DNA of 64,000 bases from Algiphilus sp965216485 (GTDB taxonomy: Bacteria > Pseudomonadota > Gammaproteobacteria > Nevskiales > Nevskiaceae), in the NCBI RefSeq assembly GCF_965216485.1, contig NZ_OZ244162.1, forward strand, positions 1,612,001-1,676,000. Reading direction: 5' to 3'. Positions 15,832 to 23,479 of this stretch are shown here, piece by piece. Position numbers and translations under genes: made by a program. How positions within the stretch are numbered: position 1 is the stretch's first letter; every line of letters starts with the position of its first letter. A model generated the notes under the pieces. That model had not been told where the DNA came from. It was given only the letters and a program-made list of their open reading frames with translations, and ran no database searches.

Positions 15832-17799
15832 ATGGATCGTCAACGCCGCAAGGGCAGCGCTCGCCTGTCCAACAGCTCCAGCCCGTCTCTGAACGAGCTT
15901 CTCGAGATGCAGGTTTCCCGCCGCCATACCTTGCGCGGCGGCCTGGGTCTGGCTGCATCCACTGTCTTCGCCGGTGCCGGTGTCAGCGCCCTGGCGGGCT
16001 GCTCCGACAGCAACGGTGGTGGTAGCAGCAACATCCCCAGCGAACTCAAGTTTGCGTCGGTGCCGGGTTCCAATCAGGACAATGTGACGATTGTCCCCGA
16101 GGGCTTCAATTTCCAGATTCTCGCCCCTTGGGGCACGCCCATCGTCGGCAGCCTGCCGGCCTACGCGGGTGACGGCACCAATACGGCGGCAGACCAGGCC
16201 CAGCAGGTGGGTCAGAACCACGACGGCATTCACTACTTCCCGCTCAACGACAGCGAGAAGGGCCTGCTCGTGATGAACCACGAATACACCAACTCGACGC
16301 TGTACGCCGGCGACGGCCGCCAGGAAGACGAGAACGGCCGTCCCACCGACGTCGACGAAGTGCGCAAGGATATCCGCGCCCACGGCGTGTCGGTGATCGA
16401 GATCTTCCGCAATGGCACGCAGTGGGAGATCGATACCACCAGCCCGTTCAACCGCCGCATCACGGTGGAAACGGAGATGGAGATCACCGGCCCGGCGCGC
16501 GGTCACGAACTGCTGCGCACGCCGTTCAGTGCCGGTACCCGCACGCGCGGCACGGTGAACAACTGCGGCAAGGGCGACACGCCGTGGAACACCTACCTGA
16601 CCTGCGAAGAGAATATCCAGGGCTACTTCGTCACCAGCGATGCCAATCCGCCGCGCGCCACTGCGCGCATGGGCATCAACGAGAACGGCTTTGGCTATTT
16701 TTGGAATGCCGTGGCCGGCGACCCCTCCGAAACCGCAGGCGAATTCGCGCGCTTCGACGTGTCGACCGGTGGCGGCTGGGAGAACGAAGCCAACAACTTC
16801 GGCTGGATCGTCGAAATCGATCCCAAGCAGCCCAATCTGGCGCCGAAGAAGCGCACCGCCATGGGCCGTTTCCGTCACGAAGGCTGCCAGCCGGGCCGCA
16901 TCCGCGCCGGCGAGCCGATCGCCTTCTACATGGGCGACGACGCGCGTTTCGAATATCTCTACAAGTTCGTCACCGCCGACGCGTGGAATCCGAACAATCC
17001 GGACCCCGACATGCTGGACAAGGGCACGCTCTACGTCGCCAAGTTCAGCGTCGATGGCACTGGCGAATGGATCGCCCTGACGCTGGACAACCCGACCCTG
17101 GCGGCCGAGTTCTCTGACATGGGCGAGCTGCTGGTGAACACCCGAACTGCCGGTGACCTGGTGGGCGCGACACCGATGGACCGCCCCGAGTGGACCGCCG
17201 TCGATCCGAATACCGGGGAGATGTACGTCACGCTGACCAACAACACGCGCCGCGAGACGCCGAGCGACGACGCCGGCGAAAACGCCGCCAACCCGCGTAC
17301 GCCAAACACGCACGGCCACGTGCTGCGTCTGCGCGAAAACGGCGACCGCGCCGAAGCCACTGCTTTTGTCTGGAACAACTTTGTCTTCGGCTCGCCGGCC
17401 AGCGCCGATGAGAACTTCAACCTGTCCGGTCTGACGGCCGACAACGAGTTTGGTGGCCCCGACGGCCTCTGGTTCGACCCGCGCGGCGTGCTCTGGATTC
17501 AGACCGACAATGGCGCGCCGCTCGACTACGGCGACGATCCGAACGACCAGATGCTGGCCGTCATCCCGGCCCGTCTGGGCAGCGACAGCATCACCGCCGA
17601 GAATCAGGCGCAGCTCAAGCGCTTCTTCGTTGGGCCCAGCGACTGCGAAGTCACGGGCGTGATCATGACGCCGGACCTGAAAACGATGTTCCTCAATGTC
17701 CAGCATCCGGGCGGCAGCTGGCCCTTGAATAACGGCACCGCGCGGCCGCGTTCGGCCACGGTGGTCATTCAGAAGGACGACGGCGGCGAGATCATTTAG
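15832..17799 (+). CDS. phoX: PhoX-family (DUF839) alkaline phosphatase, Tat-exported
   Basis: 655 residues, the usual length of full PhoX. A twin-arginine signal (SRRHTLRGGLGLAAS, residues ~29-43) is followed by a possible lipobox (ALAGC). Family motifs include TPWNTYLTCEEN, MGRFRHEG and FGGPDGLWFDPRG. PhoX hydrolyses phosphomonoesters in the periplasm or outside the cell using Fe and Ca. The ATG at 15832 follows AGAGG. It is a separate transcription unit with Pho-box-like half-sites and an inverted repeat upstream and a strong terminator at 17823. It is the third DUF839 protein in the window and by its full-length motifs the most orthodox of them. Confidence 0.9.
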   Translation: MDRQRRKGSARLSNSSSPSLNELLEMQVSRRHTLRGGLGLAASTVFAGAGVSALAGCSDSNGGGSSNIPSELKFASVPGSNQDNVTIVPEGFNFQILAPWGTPIVGSLPAYAGDGTNTAADQAQQVGQNHDGIHYFPLNDSEKGLLVMNHEYTNSTLYAGDGRQEDENGRPTDVDEVRKDIRAHGVSVIEIFRNGTQWEIDTTSPFNRRITVETEMEITGPARGHELLRTPFSAGTRTRGTVNNCGKGDTPWNTYLTCEENIQGYFVTSDANPPRATARMGINENGFGYFWNAVAGDPSETAGEFARFDVSTGGGWENEANNFGWIVEIDPKQPNLAPKKRTAMGRFRHEGCQPGRIRAGEPIAFYMGDDARFEYLYKFVTADAWNPNNPDPDMLDKGTLYVAKFSVDGTGEWIALTLDNPTLAAEFSDMGELLVNTRTAGDLVGATPMDRPEWTAVDPNTGEMYVTLTNNTRRETPSDDAGENAANPRTPNTHGHVLRLRENGDRAEATAFVWNNFVFGSPASADENFNLSGLTADNEFGGPDGLWFDPRGVLWIQTDNGAPLDYGDDPNDQMLAVIPARLGSDSITAENQAQLKRFFVGPSDCEVTGVIMTPDLKTMFLNVQHPGGSWPLNNGTARPRSATVVIQKDDGGEII

Positions 17800-17822
17800 C
17801 CCCACATTCGATAGCGTTGTTC

Positions 17823-17861
17823 TCGGCCCGGGCGCGTGCATCGCCCGGGCCGATTTCGTTT
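17823..17861 (+). terminator. Intrinsic terminator after phoX
   Basis: A 12-bp perfect stem (TCGGCCCGGGCG / CGCCCGGGCCGA) with a 7-base loop is followed by TTTCGTTT. It ends the monocistronic phoX unit; the remaining ~140 bases to the protease gene should hold the protease promoter. Confidence 0.85.
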
Positions 17862-18001
17862 GAGGTTGTGCGTTGCAAGGCGGCCGCAAGTCACGATTGC
17901 GTGTACTTCCCATCTGACATACCGCTTTCATGACGGGTCCGCTAGACTGAACGGCCGGTCAAGAAGCGCAGACCGGTACACAGACACACAAGGAGGAAGG
18001 G

Positions 18002-19276
18002 ATGACTCTGAAGCAGTCAGTGAGGGTGGCTGTCGCTGCTGTGATGGCGCTGGGCGCAACGGCCGCGCAGGCGCAGTTGCTGGGAGGCACGCTGCAGCGT
18101 GTCGGCAACGAGCTGGGAACAGTGCTGCACGCGGACAATCCGAATGCGATTTCCGGGCAGTACATCGTCGTCCTCAAAGACGAAACCGGCCCGATTGCTG
18201 AGACGGTGCAGACACTGCTCTCGACGGTGGGTGGCAGCTTCCTGGCGGAGCTACCCATCATCAATGGCGCACTGGTTCGGGTGGATGGGCTGTCCGCCCG
18301 CATCCTCGCCGCCAATCCGCAGGTCGACTACGTCGAGCAGGACCAGATGATGTCGATCACCAATACCGTGGCGCAGACGCCAGCGACCTGGGGCCTGGAC
18401 CGCAGTGACGAGCGTGCGCGCATGCTCGACAACCAGTACCGCTATCCAGCGGACGGTGGCGCCGGTACGCATATCTACGTGATCGATACGGGCATCCGCA
18501 GCACGCACCGCGAGTTCACCGGTCGCGTGGGCGAGGGGCGCAACTTTGTCGGCGGCAGCTCCGGTGGTCTGTTCGGGGGGCTCTTCGGCGGATTGCTCGG
18601 CGGCCTCTTCGGCGGTGGCAGCGTGGATCCCACCGATTGGGAGGACTGCAATGGCCATGGCACCCATGTTGCCGGCACCGCAGCCGGCACGACCTACGGC
18701 GTGGCCAAGGCGGCGACCGTCTATGGTGTTCGCGTACTCGGCTGCAACGGCAGTGGCTCCAACTCGGGCGTGATCGCGGGCGTGGACTGGGTGGCGAACA
18801 ATGCCAATCAGCCCGCGGTGGCCAATATGAGCCTCGGCGGTGGTGCATCCACGGCGCTTGACGATGCCGTGCGCAACGCGGTCAACCGCGGTGTGGTCAT
18901 GGTTGTTGCGGCGGGTAATGACAATACCGACGCGTGCAATGGCTCGCCGAATCGTGTGGCTGAGGCCATCACTGTGGGTTCCACTACGCAGAATGACAGC
19001 CGCAGCAGCTTCAGCAACCGTGGGGTCTGCGTCGATATTTTTGCTCCGGGCAGCAACATCACCTCGGCCTGGTATCAGAGCGATACGCAGACCAATACCA
19101 TCAGCGGCACCTCGATGGCCTCGCCCCACGTGGCGGGAGCAGCGGCTCTGCTGCTCGATGAAGCGAGCGCCCCGGCGGCGGTCTTTGATCTGCTGCTCGA
19201 CGATGCCACGACGGGTGTACTCAGCGGCATCGGTGCGGGTTCGCCGAACACCCTGTTGTACGTTCGACCCCAGTAA
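18002..19276 (+). CDS. Secreted subtilisin-like serine protease (S8, proteinase K-like)
   Basis: 424 residues: a Sec signal peptide (to about residue 24, AAQAQ), an I9 inhibitor-like propeptide (GQYIVVLKDE to about residue 115) and an S8 catalytic domain. The catalytic triad is visible: Asp162 in YVIDTGI, His219 in NGHGTHVAGT and Ser371 in SGTSMASPHVAG. The oxyanion region is VVAAGNDN. Cysteine positions fit the proteinase K/aqualysin clan. Between Asp and His there is an unusual Gly-rich insert of GLFGG units (residues ~184-207). The mature enzyme is probably secreted and autoprocessed. AAGGAGGAAGG just before the ATG is a strong ribosome site. The gene is monocistronic and ends at the palindromic terminator at 19298. 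Confidence 0.93.
   Translation: MTLKQSVRVAVAAVMALGATAAQAQLLGGTLQRVGNELGTVLHADNPNAISGQYIVVLKDETGPIAETVQTLLSTVGGSFLAELPIINGALVRVDGLSARILAANPQVDYVEQDQMMSITNTVAQTPATWGLDRSDERARMLDNQYRYPADGGAGTHIYVIDTGIRSTHREFTGRVGEGRNFVGGSSGGLFGGLFGGLLGGLFGGGSVDPTDWEDCNGHGTHVAGTAAGTTYGVAKAATVYGVRVLGCNGSGSNSGVIAGVDWVANNANQPAVANMSLGGGASTALDDAVRNAVNRGVVMVVAAGNDNTDACNGSPNRVAEAITVGSTTQNDSRSSFSNRGVCVDIFAPGSNITSAWYQSDTQTNTISGTSMASPHVAGAAALLLDEASAPAAVFDLLLDDATTGVLSGIGAGSPNTLLYVRPQ
18551..18622 (+). repeat. Short in-frame repeat encoding GLFGG units in the protease
   Basis: About four imperfect repeats of a 12-15-base unit (ggn-ctn-ttc-ggc-gga) encode a Gly/Leu/Phe loop (residues ~184-207) inserted between the catalytic Asp and His of the S8 protease. 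Repeat slippage is a likely origin. Confidence 0.7.
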
Positions 19277-19297
19277 GTCGTCCGAGAAATAATCCTT

Positions 19298-19323
19298 CAA
19301 CGGGCGCCCTAGGGCGCCCGTTG
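19298..19323. terminator. Bidirectional terminator between protease and yeeE genes
   Basis: A perfect 26-base palindrome (CAACGGGCGCCC-TA-GGGCGCCCGTTG) between two convergent genes. T/A-rich sequence flanks it only weakly, but stem strength and position favour a shared terminator. Confidence 0.75.
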
Positions 19324-19334
19324 TCGTTCAGGTC

Positions 19335-19760
19335 TCAGCTACCCATGCGCTGGCGTAGCTGACCAGCGACCCAGCTCCCGCCGAGCATGGCGGCGACGAA
19401 GGCAAGAACCGCCGGCGCGCCGGTGACTATGGCGGTGACGGCGGGGCCGGGGCAGAAGCCGGCGATACCCCAGCCAATGCCGAACAGGAGCGCGCCGGCG
19501 ATCAGCGGCAGATCGATGTCATTGCGCTCGGGGAGGTGAAAGCGCCCGTCCAGAATCGGGGTCTCCCGCTTCAGCACGAGACGGAAACCCGGCACGGTGA
19601 TCAGGAGCGCGCCTCCCATAACGAAGGCCAGGGTGGGGTCCCAGCTTCCGGCCACATCCAGAAAATTGAGCACCTTGGCGGGATTGACCATGCCGGAGAT
19701 GACCAGACCGAGGCCGAAGAGCAAGCCGGCCGCTAGCGATGCGATGGGATGCGCCTTCAT
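19335..19760 (-). CDS. YeeE/YedE-family half-transporter (second subunit)
   Basis: 141 residues with about four membrane segments. Family signatures are FGLGLVISGMVNPAKVLNFLD at the start (pore Gly/Met/Asn) and GWGIAGFCPGPA near the middle, the latter holding the Cys typical of YeeE/YedE sulfur transporters. Members import thiosulfate or related sulfur species; here the usual single protein is split into two short halves. The start at 19760 gives the conserved opening MKAHPIA and overlaps the previous stop (ATGA), so the two halves are made together. The operon is divergent from a CsoR-type regulator. The exact sulfur substrate is inference. Confidence 0.85.
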   Translation of the reverse strand: MKAHPIASLAAGLLFGLGLVISGMVNPAKVLNFLDVAGSWDPTLAFVMGGALLITVPGFRLVLKRETPILDGRFHLPERNDIDLPLIAGALLFGIGWGIAGFCPGPAVTAIVTGAPAVLAFVAAMLGGSWVAGQLRQRMGS

Positions 19761-20188
19761 GCCGCACCTCCGAAGACGTGACGAATGAGGTAGACGGTGA
19801 CCGCTGCGGAAACCATAAAGACGGCCGTTGCGGCGAGAGAGCGGCTGGAGAGACGGCCAATGCCGCAGACGCCATGTCCGGATGTGCAACCACTGCCCAG
19901 CCGTGTGCCGAAGCCCACGATGGCACCGGCCAGGGCGAGCACGGGCCATTCAGCCGCCAACTGCACGTCGAGGCCGTCCTGCGTCAAGGCATAGCCAAGG
20001 GCGGCGATCAGCATCCCGATCACGAAGGTGAGGCGCCAGGCGACTTCGCCCCGTTGTGGGCTGATCAGTCCGCCGACAATGCCGGAAATACCGGCGATGC
20101 GGCCATTGGCCCACAGCAGCAGCAGTGCCGAACTACCGATCAGCAGGCCCCCGAGTAATCCGGTGAGGGGGGTAAAACTGGTTTCCAT
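19757..20188 (-). CDS. YeeE/YedE-family half-transporter (first subunit)
   Basis: 143 residues, four hydrophobic segments. The conserved sequence GFGTRLGSGCTSGHGVCGI carries the paired Cys motif of the family, and GRIAGISGIVGGL is the matching upstream repeat. With the following gene it would form one complete YeeE-like channel. The ATG at 20188 was chosen because it starts the first membrane repeat; upstream lies only 128 bases to the divergent regulator, including the operator at 20246. Expression is probably repressed until a reactive sulfur species modifies the CsoR-family protein (inference from similar loci). Confidence 0.87.
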   Translation of the reverse strand: METSFTPLTGLLGGLLIGSSALLLLWANGRIAGISGIVGGLISPQRGEVAWRLTFVIGMLIAALGYALTQDGLDVQLAAEWPVLALAGAIVGFGTRLGSGCTSGHGVCGIGRLSSRSLAATAVFMVSAAVTVYLIRHVFGGAA

Positions 20189-20245
20189 GACGGCTCTCCC
20201 AAGGCAGATGTGGTGGGTGAAACCCACCGCGTACGGCTTTGCATA

Positions 20246-20261
20246 ATACCCCTGGGGGTAT
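20246..20261. promoter_or_regulatory. CsoR/CstR-type operator
   Basis: ATACCCC-TG-GGGGTAT is a perfect inverted repeat of the C/G-tract type bound by CsoR-family repressors. It lies between the divergent yeeE pair and the CsoR-family gene, 55 bases from the regulator start and 57 bases from the transporter start, so one operator could control both. Confidence 0.8.
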
Positions 20262-20316
20262 ATGATGGGCAAGCGATCGCGGGCCGGATGTCCCGTGAAC
20301 GGGCGAAGGAGTGGCA

Positions 20317-20580
20317 ATGGAAGATTCCCGACAGGCACTGACGCAGCGGCTCCGCCGCGTGGAAGGACAGCTGCGCGGCGTGCAGAGAATGATTGGTGAA
20401 GGTCAGGACTGTGAGGCCGTGGCCCATCAACTGGCAGCAGCCCGTCGCGCACTCGACCGCGCCTTTTTCGAGATGATGGCCTGCGCGGTATCCGAAGAAG
20501 TCGGCCGCCATGTCGCACTGAGCGAAGATCTGGAAGCAGGGGTTCGCGAGATGAGCCGCATCCTTTCCAAATACGCCTGA
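20317..20580 (+). CDS. CsoR-family (DUF156) transcriptional repressor, non-copper type
   Basis: 87-residue all-helical CsoR-family protein: LRRVEGQLRGVQRMIGEG, then Cys32, and a second Cys at residue 56 (EMMAC). Aligning on Cys32, the copper CsoR ligands His (+25) and second Cys (+29) are Ala and Glu here, so a copper site is not formed. The +24 Cys suggests thiol chemistry (persulfide or sulfite sensing) as in CstR-like proteins, although CstR spacing is +29. The ATG at 20317 sits 5 bases after AGGAG; a GTG at 20311 is possible. The gene is divergent from the yeeE pair with the operator between them. Confidence 0.85.
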   Translation: MEDSRQALTQRLRRVEGQLRGVQRMIGEGQDCEAVAHQLAAARRALDRAFFEMMACAVSEEVGRHVALSEDLEAGVREMSRILSKYA

Positions 20581-20621
20581 AGTATTTGCCGGCCATTCCA
20601 TGTCCACCGGAGAAAGCCGTC

Positions 20622-21242
20622 ATGCACAGAGCCTTCCGACCGCGGCGTACGGTCCGTAGCCGATGCGCCGGCTGCGGTACGGTAGCCCTCATCATCGCTG
20701 CACTGAGCGGCGGCTGGACGTCGGCCTACGCACAGGAGGATGCCGCCAAGGAAGCGGCCGCCGTCGTCCAGCGCTTTGCCAGCACCCTGCAGGGCGAACT
20801 GCAGAGCGCGATGCGAAGCGGCGGGCCGGTCGAGGCCATCAGGGTCTGCCGGGAGGTGGCGCCAGCCATCGCGGCGCAGCTGTCTCGCACGTCCGGCTGG
20901 CAGGTCAAGCGGGTCAGCCTGAAGGTGCGCAACCCTGCCATCGGTCTGCCCGATGCCTGGGAGCAGGAACAGCTGTTGCGCTTTGCCGACGCGCTCAAAC
21001 GGGGGGCGGAGCCACCACTGCGGCATTTCGCGCGGGTGCAAGAGCCCATGGGCATGGCGTCACGCTACCTGCAGGCGATCCCAACGCAGCCAGCGTGCCT
21101 TGTCTGCCATGGCGCGGCCGAGGCACAGCCTGCGGAGTTGCGCGCAGTCTTAGAGGAAAACTATCCGCATGACGCCGCCACCGGTCACGCGCTGGGTACG
21201 CTGCGAGGCGCCTTTTCGCTCAAACGGATCGACAACCGGTAG
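20622..21242 (+). CDS. DUF3365 (Tll0287-like) haem-binding exported protein
   Basis: 206 residues. An Arg-rich N-terminus precedes a hydrophobic segment (VALIIAALSGGW) and a cleavage site near YAQ-E. The DUF3365 domain covers the rest, with one c-type haem motif CLVCH at about residue 159 and a family-typical segment SLKVRNPAIGLPDAWE. Tll0287-like domains bind haem and are often fused to sensor proteins; free-standing exported forms may sense redox state or gases, or transfer electrons. The ATG at 20622 has GGAG 9 bases upstream; a TTG at 20586 would only add a polar leader. It follows the CsoR-family gene by 41 bases and is probably co-regulated with sulfur metabolism (inference). Confidence 0.78.
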   Translation: MHRAFRPRRTVRSRCAGCGTVALIIAALSGGWTSAYAQEDAAKEAAAVVQRFASTLQGELQSAMRSGGPVEAIRVCREVAPAIAAQLSRTSGWQVKRVSLKVRNPAIGLPDAWEQEQLLRFADALKRGAEPPLRHFARVQEPMGMASRYLQAIPTQPACLVCHGAAEAQPAELRAVLEENYPHDAATGHALGTLRGAFSLKRIDNR

Positions 21243-21306
21243 TCGGATCGGTGTCGATGTTCCGACGCTGCGCAGCCGTGCTGTCGATGCGCCGACACCT
21301 CAGCTG

Positions 21307-22032
21307 TCAGGGGTGATGCTGTAACCACCAGCGCTCCAGTGTGGTCACGGTGCGCTGGATCAGCTCGCGTGCACTGTTGTCCTCAAGCGCCAGTTCGCCG
21401 CCGATCCGCACGCCATCCCGCGTCGGCGTCACAGAGGTCACGCGCATCGCAACCTTCAAGTCGCGCTCGGGCAGGGGAAGCACGCATTCCACCGTCGTAT
21501 CCGGTGCAATCGAGGTGCTTTCCGCTGCCAGCAGGATGGCCACGCCGGATGTCGACAGGTCGAGCAGGCGGGCATGGATGGCGTGGTTGTCTATGATGAG
21601 TCGCGCGGGGGTCTGGACCACCGTGCTGGGAACGGAGACCCGATAATCGCGCCGCTTCTGGTAGTGGCTGATACGCGTAGGCCAGTCCAGCACCAGGTTG
21701 TCGTCCCCGGTGTCATCGGCGGCGATCAGGCTGTCGATCTGGGCGACGAAGATGAGGGCGGCACCATCGACGTGACTGCGCGCGTAGACCTTCGTTCCCG
21801 GACGAAAGTCCGCCGCTTGCGGGCGGGGCCGGGGCGCATCCAGCACCAGATAGCGGTGGGTCAGGTCCAGCGACAGCAGGATCGAGCTGAATTCCTTGGG
21901 GCTCTGCGCTGCGCGTAGCGTGATGACATTGCGCATGCGGCGCAGACGGACTAGCAGGCGCGCGGCTTCCTGTGGGTCCTCGACCAGGCCGGTGAGTTCG
22001 GCGTCAACGCGACTGGTAGCGGACTCGGCCAT
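21307..22032 (-). CDS. YcgR-type PilZ flagellar brake protein
   Basis: 241 residues with the two-domain layout of YcgR: an N-terminal flagellar-brake domain (residues ~20-120) and a C-terminal PilZ domain. The c-di-GMP binding elements are present as KRRDYRVSVP (RxxxR) and DLSTSGVAI (D/N-x-S-x-x-G). YcgR-like proteins slow the motor when c-di-GMP rises. The start at 22032 (MAESATSRVDAEL) avoids a non-conserved Cys/His-rich extension; it overlaps flgN by 29 bases. It is the last gene of the minus-strand flgA-flgM-flgN unit, tying c-di-GMP braking to early flagellar gene expression. The 64-base gap to the DUF3365 gene shows only a weak spaced repeat (GGTGTCG / CGACACC). Confidence 0.85.
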   Translation of the reverse strand: MAESATSRVDAELTGLVEDPQEAARLLVRLRRMRNVITLRAAQSPKEFSSILLSLDLTHRYLVLDAPRPRPQAADFRPGTKVYARSHVDGAALIFVAQIDSLIAADDTGDDNLVLDWPTRISHYQKRRDYRVSVPSTVVQTPARLIIDNHAIHARLLDLSTSGVAILLAAESTSIAPDTTVECVLPLPERDLKVAMRVTSVTPTRDGVRIGGELALEDNSARELIQRTVTTLERWWLQHHP

Positions 22033-22330
22033 CGGCGGAATATTGCGCGGCGTGCAGGCCGAGGGCATCGATGACCTGCCGTGTCTGTCCCAGTCGGGCC
22101 TGCAACATGATGCGGAGTTGTCGTTGGGTGCTGCCCAGTGCGGCTTGTGTTTCGGGCGGTGCCTGCTGCAGGGCTCGGGCATGCCGTTGCACCGCGCCAA
22201 GCAGGGCCTGTGCCTGCTGCTGGATCTGGCCTTCGTCGCCGTTGGCCAGTGCGGCCGCCAGCGCGTCCTGCGCCTGCATCAAGGGCTGCAAGCCGTCGTC
22301 CGGAGCGGCGGCTGTCGCGCTCGGATTCAT
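22004..22330 (-). CDS. flgN: FlgN-like export chaperone for hook-associated proteins
   Basis: 108 residues, almost entirely helical, with the C-terminal heptad-like segment QRQLRIMLQARLGQTRQVID and LHAAQYSADGRVRY that resembles the FlgN tail binding FlgK/FlgL. FlgN family sequences are weakly conserved, so the call leans on position directly after flgM and before a ycgR-type gene. It overlaps flgM by 4 bases and the PilZ gene by 29. FlgN delivers FlgK and FlgL to the export gate after FlgM release. Confidence 0.75.
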   Translation of the reverse strand: MNPSATAAAPDDGLQPLMQAQDALAAALANGDEGQIQQQAQALLGAVQRHARALQQAPPETQAALGSTQRQLRIMLQARLGQTRQVIDALGLHAAQYSADGRVRYQSR

Positions 22331-22605
22331 CGACCGCGGCCGGCCAGGTCAGCTTCGAGGACGATCATGGCGTCGGCAATGCGCTCGCCGCTGGGCTGAT
22401 AGCGGCCTTCGGCAACCTGTGCACGCAGTTCGGCCACGCGCTGGCTGTCGAAGGGAGGCGGGGCATTGGTTTGGGCGCGGGAGGCAAGCACGGCGGAATC
22501 ACCCTTGGCGTCATTGGGCGCAGCGGCCGCATCGGCCTTGCGGACCTCGCCGCCAGCGGCTGCGGCGCGGGTGGCAGCCAGGGCGTTTGAGGATTCGATT
22601 TTCAT
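22327..22605 (-). CDS. flgM: FlgM anti-sigma-28 factor
   Basis: 92 residues in the chosen frame. The C-terminal half, FDSQRVAELRAQVAEG followed by GERIADAMIVLEADL, matches the FliA-binding helices of FlgM. The N-terminal half is low-complexity Ala-rich and disordered, as usual for a protein exported through the hook. The start at 22605 (MKIESSNA) lies about 29 bases after a sigma-28 promoter. An upstream in-frame ATG at 22698 overlaps the flgA stop (ATGA) and has a GGAGG site, giving a 123-residue form on the flgA transcript; both may be used. FlgM holds FliA inactive until hook completion. Confidence 0.85.
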   Translation of the reverse strand: MKIESSNALAATRAAAAGGEVRKADAAAAPNDAKGDSAVLASRAQTNAPPPFDSQRVAELRAQVAEGRYQPSGERIADAMIVLEADLAGRGR

Positions 22606-22640
22606 GGCAGCAGACTCGTTGTTCGACGAACTCGCTGGTG

Positions 22641-22667
22641 TTATCGACGCCTGTCCGGAAAACTTGA
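22641..22667 (-). promoter_or_regulatory. Sigma-28 (FliA) promoter for flgM
   Basis: On the minus strand TCAAGTTT-N11-GTCGATAA matches the FliA consensus TAAAGTTT-N11-GCCGATAA at 7 of 8 positions in each element, with exact spacing. It lies inside the interval between flgA and the short flgM start, giving FlgM a class-3 promoter in addition to the flgA transcript. Confidence 0.8.
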
Positions 22668-22694
22668 GCCATGCATTTCCGGGAATGATTGGAT

Positions 22695-23363
22695 TCATCG
22701 GGCAACCTCCACCGTACCGGCTGCGATCACCGTGGCTTCCACGGTGCGCCCGGACTGATTGTTGCGGACGCGGATCTGCTCATGACGCGCGCCGTGGGAC
22801 AGCGCCTGTCCCTTCATGCGCACCTCGATGCCGTGATTGCGGCTCAGGATCGTCACGGTATCGCCGGTGGACACCATGCGTTCCTGTTCCAGATCGTTGG
22901 GGCTGAGCACCTTGCCGACAGGGAGCGCGCGGCGCACGCGACGCCCGACCAGACCATCCCGGTTTTCGAACCAGCCGTAGCCGAGCGTCGCCGTACTGCG
23001 TTGCTGAAGACTGAAGTCGGAGGCCTGCAGACTGCTGCCGGCGGCCACAGGGCGGGTCAAGACGGCGACCAGCGCCTCGCCATTGCTGCGCGCGGGTACG
23101 TAGATGCGCCAGGCCGGGGCCTCGCAGTGGATTTCAATGCTGGCGCCGGTGCGCGAGCGGGCGCGCACGCGGGCTTCGGGCGCCTGTGTGCAGCGCGGTA
23201 CCCGGGTATTGGGGTCGACCGCGATCTGCACGCTGTCGGCGCCCATGGCCCTGGCCGCTGCCGTTCGCAGGCGCTCTGGATCCTCCCACTGGGCGTGCGC
23301 GGCACTGGCGAAACCGCCAAGGACCGACAGAAGCCCGACGAGAAGAAGGTGATTCCAGCGCAT
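22695..23363 (-). CDS. flgA: FlgA, P-ring assembly chaperone
   Basis: 222 residues. A cleavable signal peptide (MRWNHLLLVGLLSVLGG, ending AHAQ) is followed by an N-terminal wing domain and a C-terminal SAF domain with RPVAAGSSLQASDFSLQ, GRRVRRALPVGKVLSPNDLE and a VTVE-like final strand. FlgA is the periplasmic chaperone that helps FlgI form the P ring. The start at 23363 begins the signal peptide; longer frames upstream are polar. A sigma-54-type promoter lies 35-50 bases upstream. The gene is divergent from cheV and is followed by flgM, flgN and a PilZ gene in one unit. Confidence 0.92.
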   Translation of the reverse strand: MRWNHLLLVGLLSVLGGFASAAHAQWEDPERLRTAAARAMGADSVQIAVDPNTRVPRCTQAPEARVRARSRTGASIEIHCEAPAWRIYVPARSNGEALVAVLTRPVAAGSSLQASDFSLQQRSTATLGYGWFENRDGLVGRRVRRALPVGKVLSPNDLEQERMVSTGDTVTILSRNHGIEVRMKGQALSHGARHEQIRVRNNQSGRTVEATVIAAGTVEVAR

Positions 23364-23397
23364 GATGCCCGCCGTGAAGAGGATGTCTGGAGCATGC

Positions 23398-23413
23398 AGC
23401 AATCCCCATGCCT
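23398..23413 (-). promoter_or_regulatory. Sigma-54 promoter for flgA
   Basis: On the minus strand AGGCATG-GGGA-TTGCT matches TGGCACG-N4-TTGCW at 10 of 12 positions with the required GG-N10-GC spacing. Transcription would start about 23 bases before the flgA ATG. Confidence 0.7.
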
Positions 23414-23479
23414 CGGCCGCTTGTCTCCGACGAGTGGCAAAAGCTTCAGTCTGGCCGGTCGTTTGCCGATGATGGCGCC

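Noticed and set aside
15814..17931. A 705-codon minus-strand frame opposite phoX
   Set aside because: Antisense shadow of a full-length PhoX gene; no recognisable protein features.
23452..23467. Sigma-54-like match TGGCCGG-TCGT-TTGCC before cheV
   Set aside because: Spacing fits, but the start would fall within two bases of the cheV ATG, leaving no leader, and the -12 element is imperfect. Also considered as a sigma-28 -10 (GCCGATGA), but there is no -35 at the right distance.
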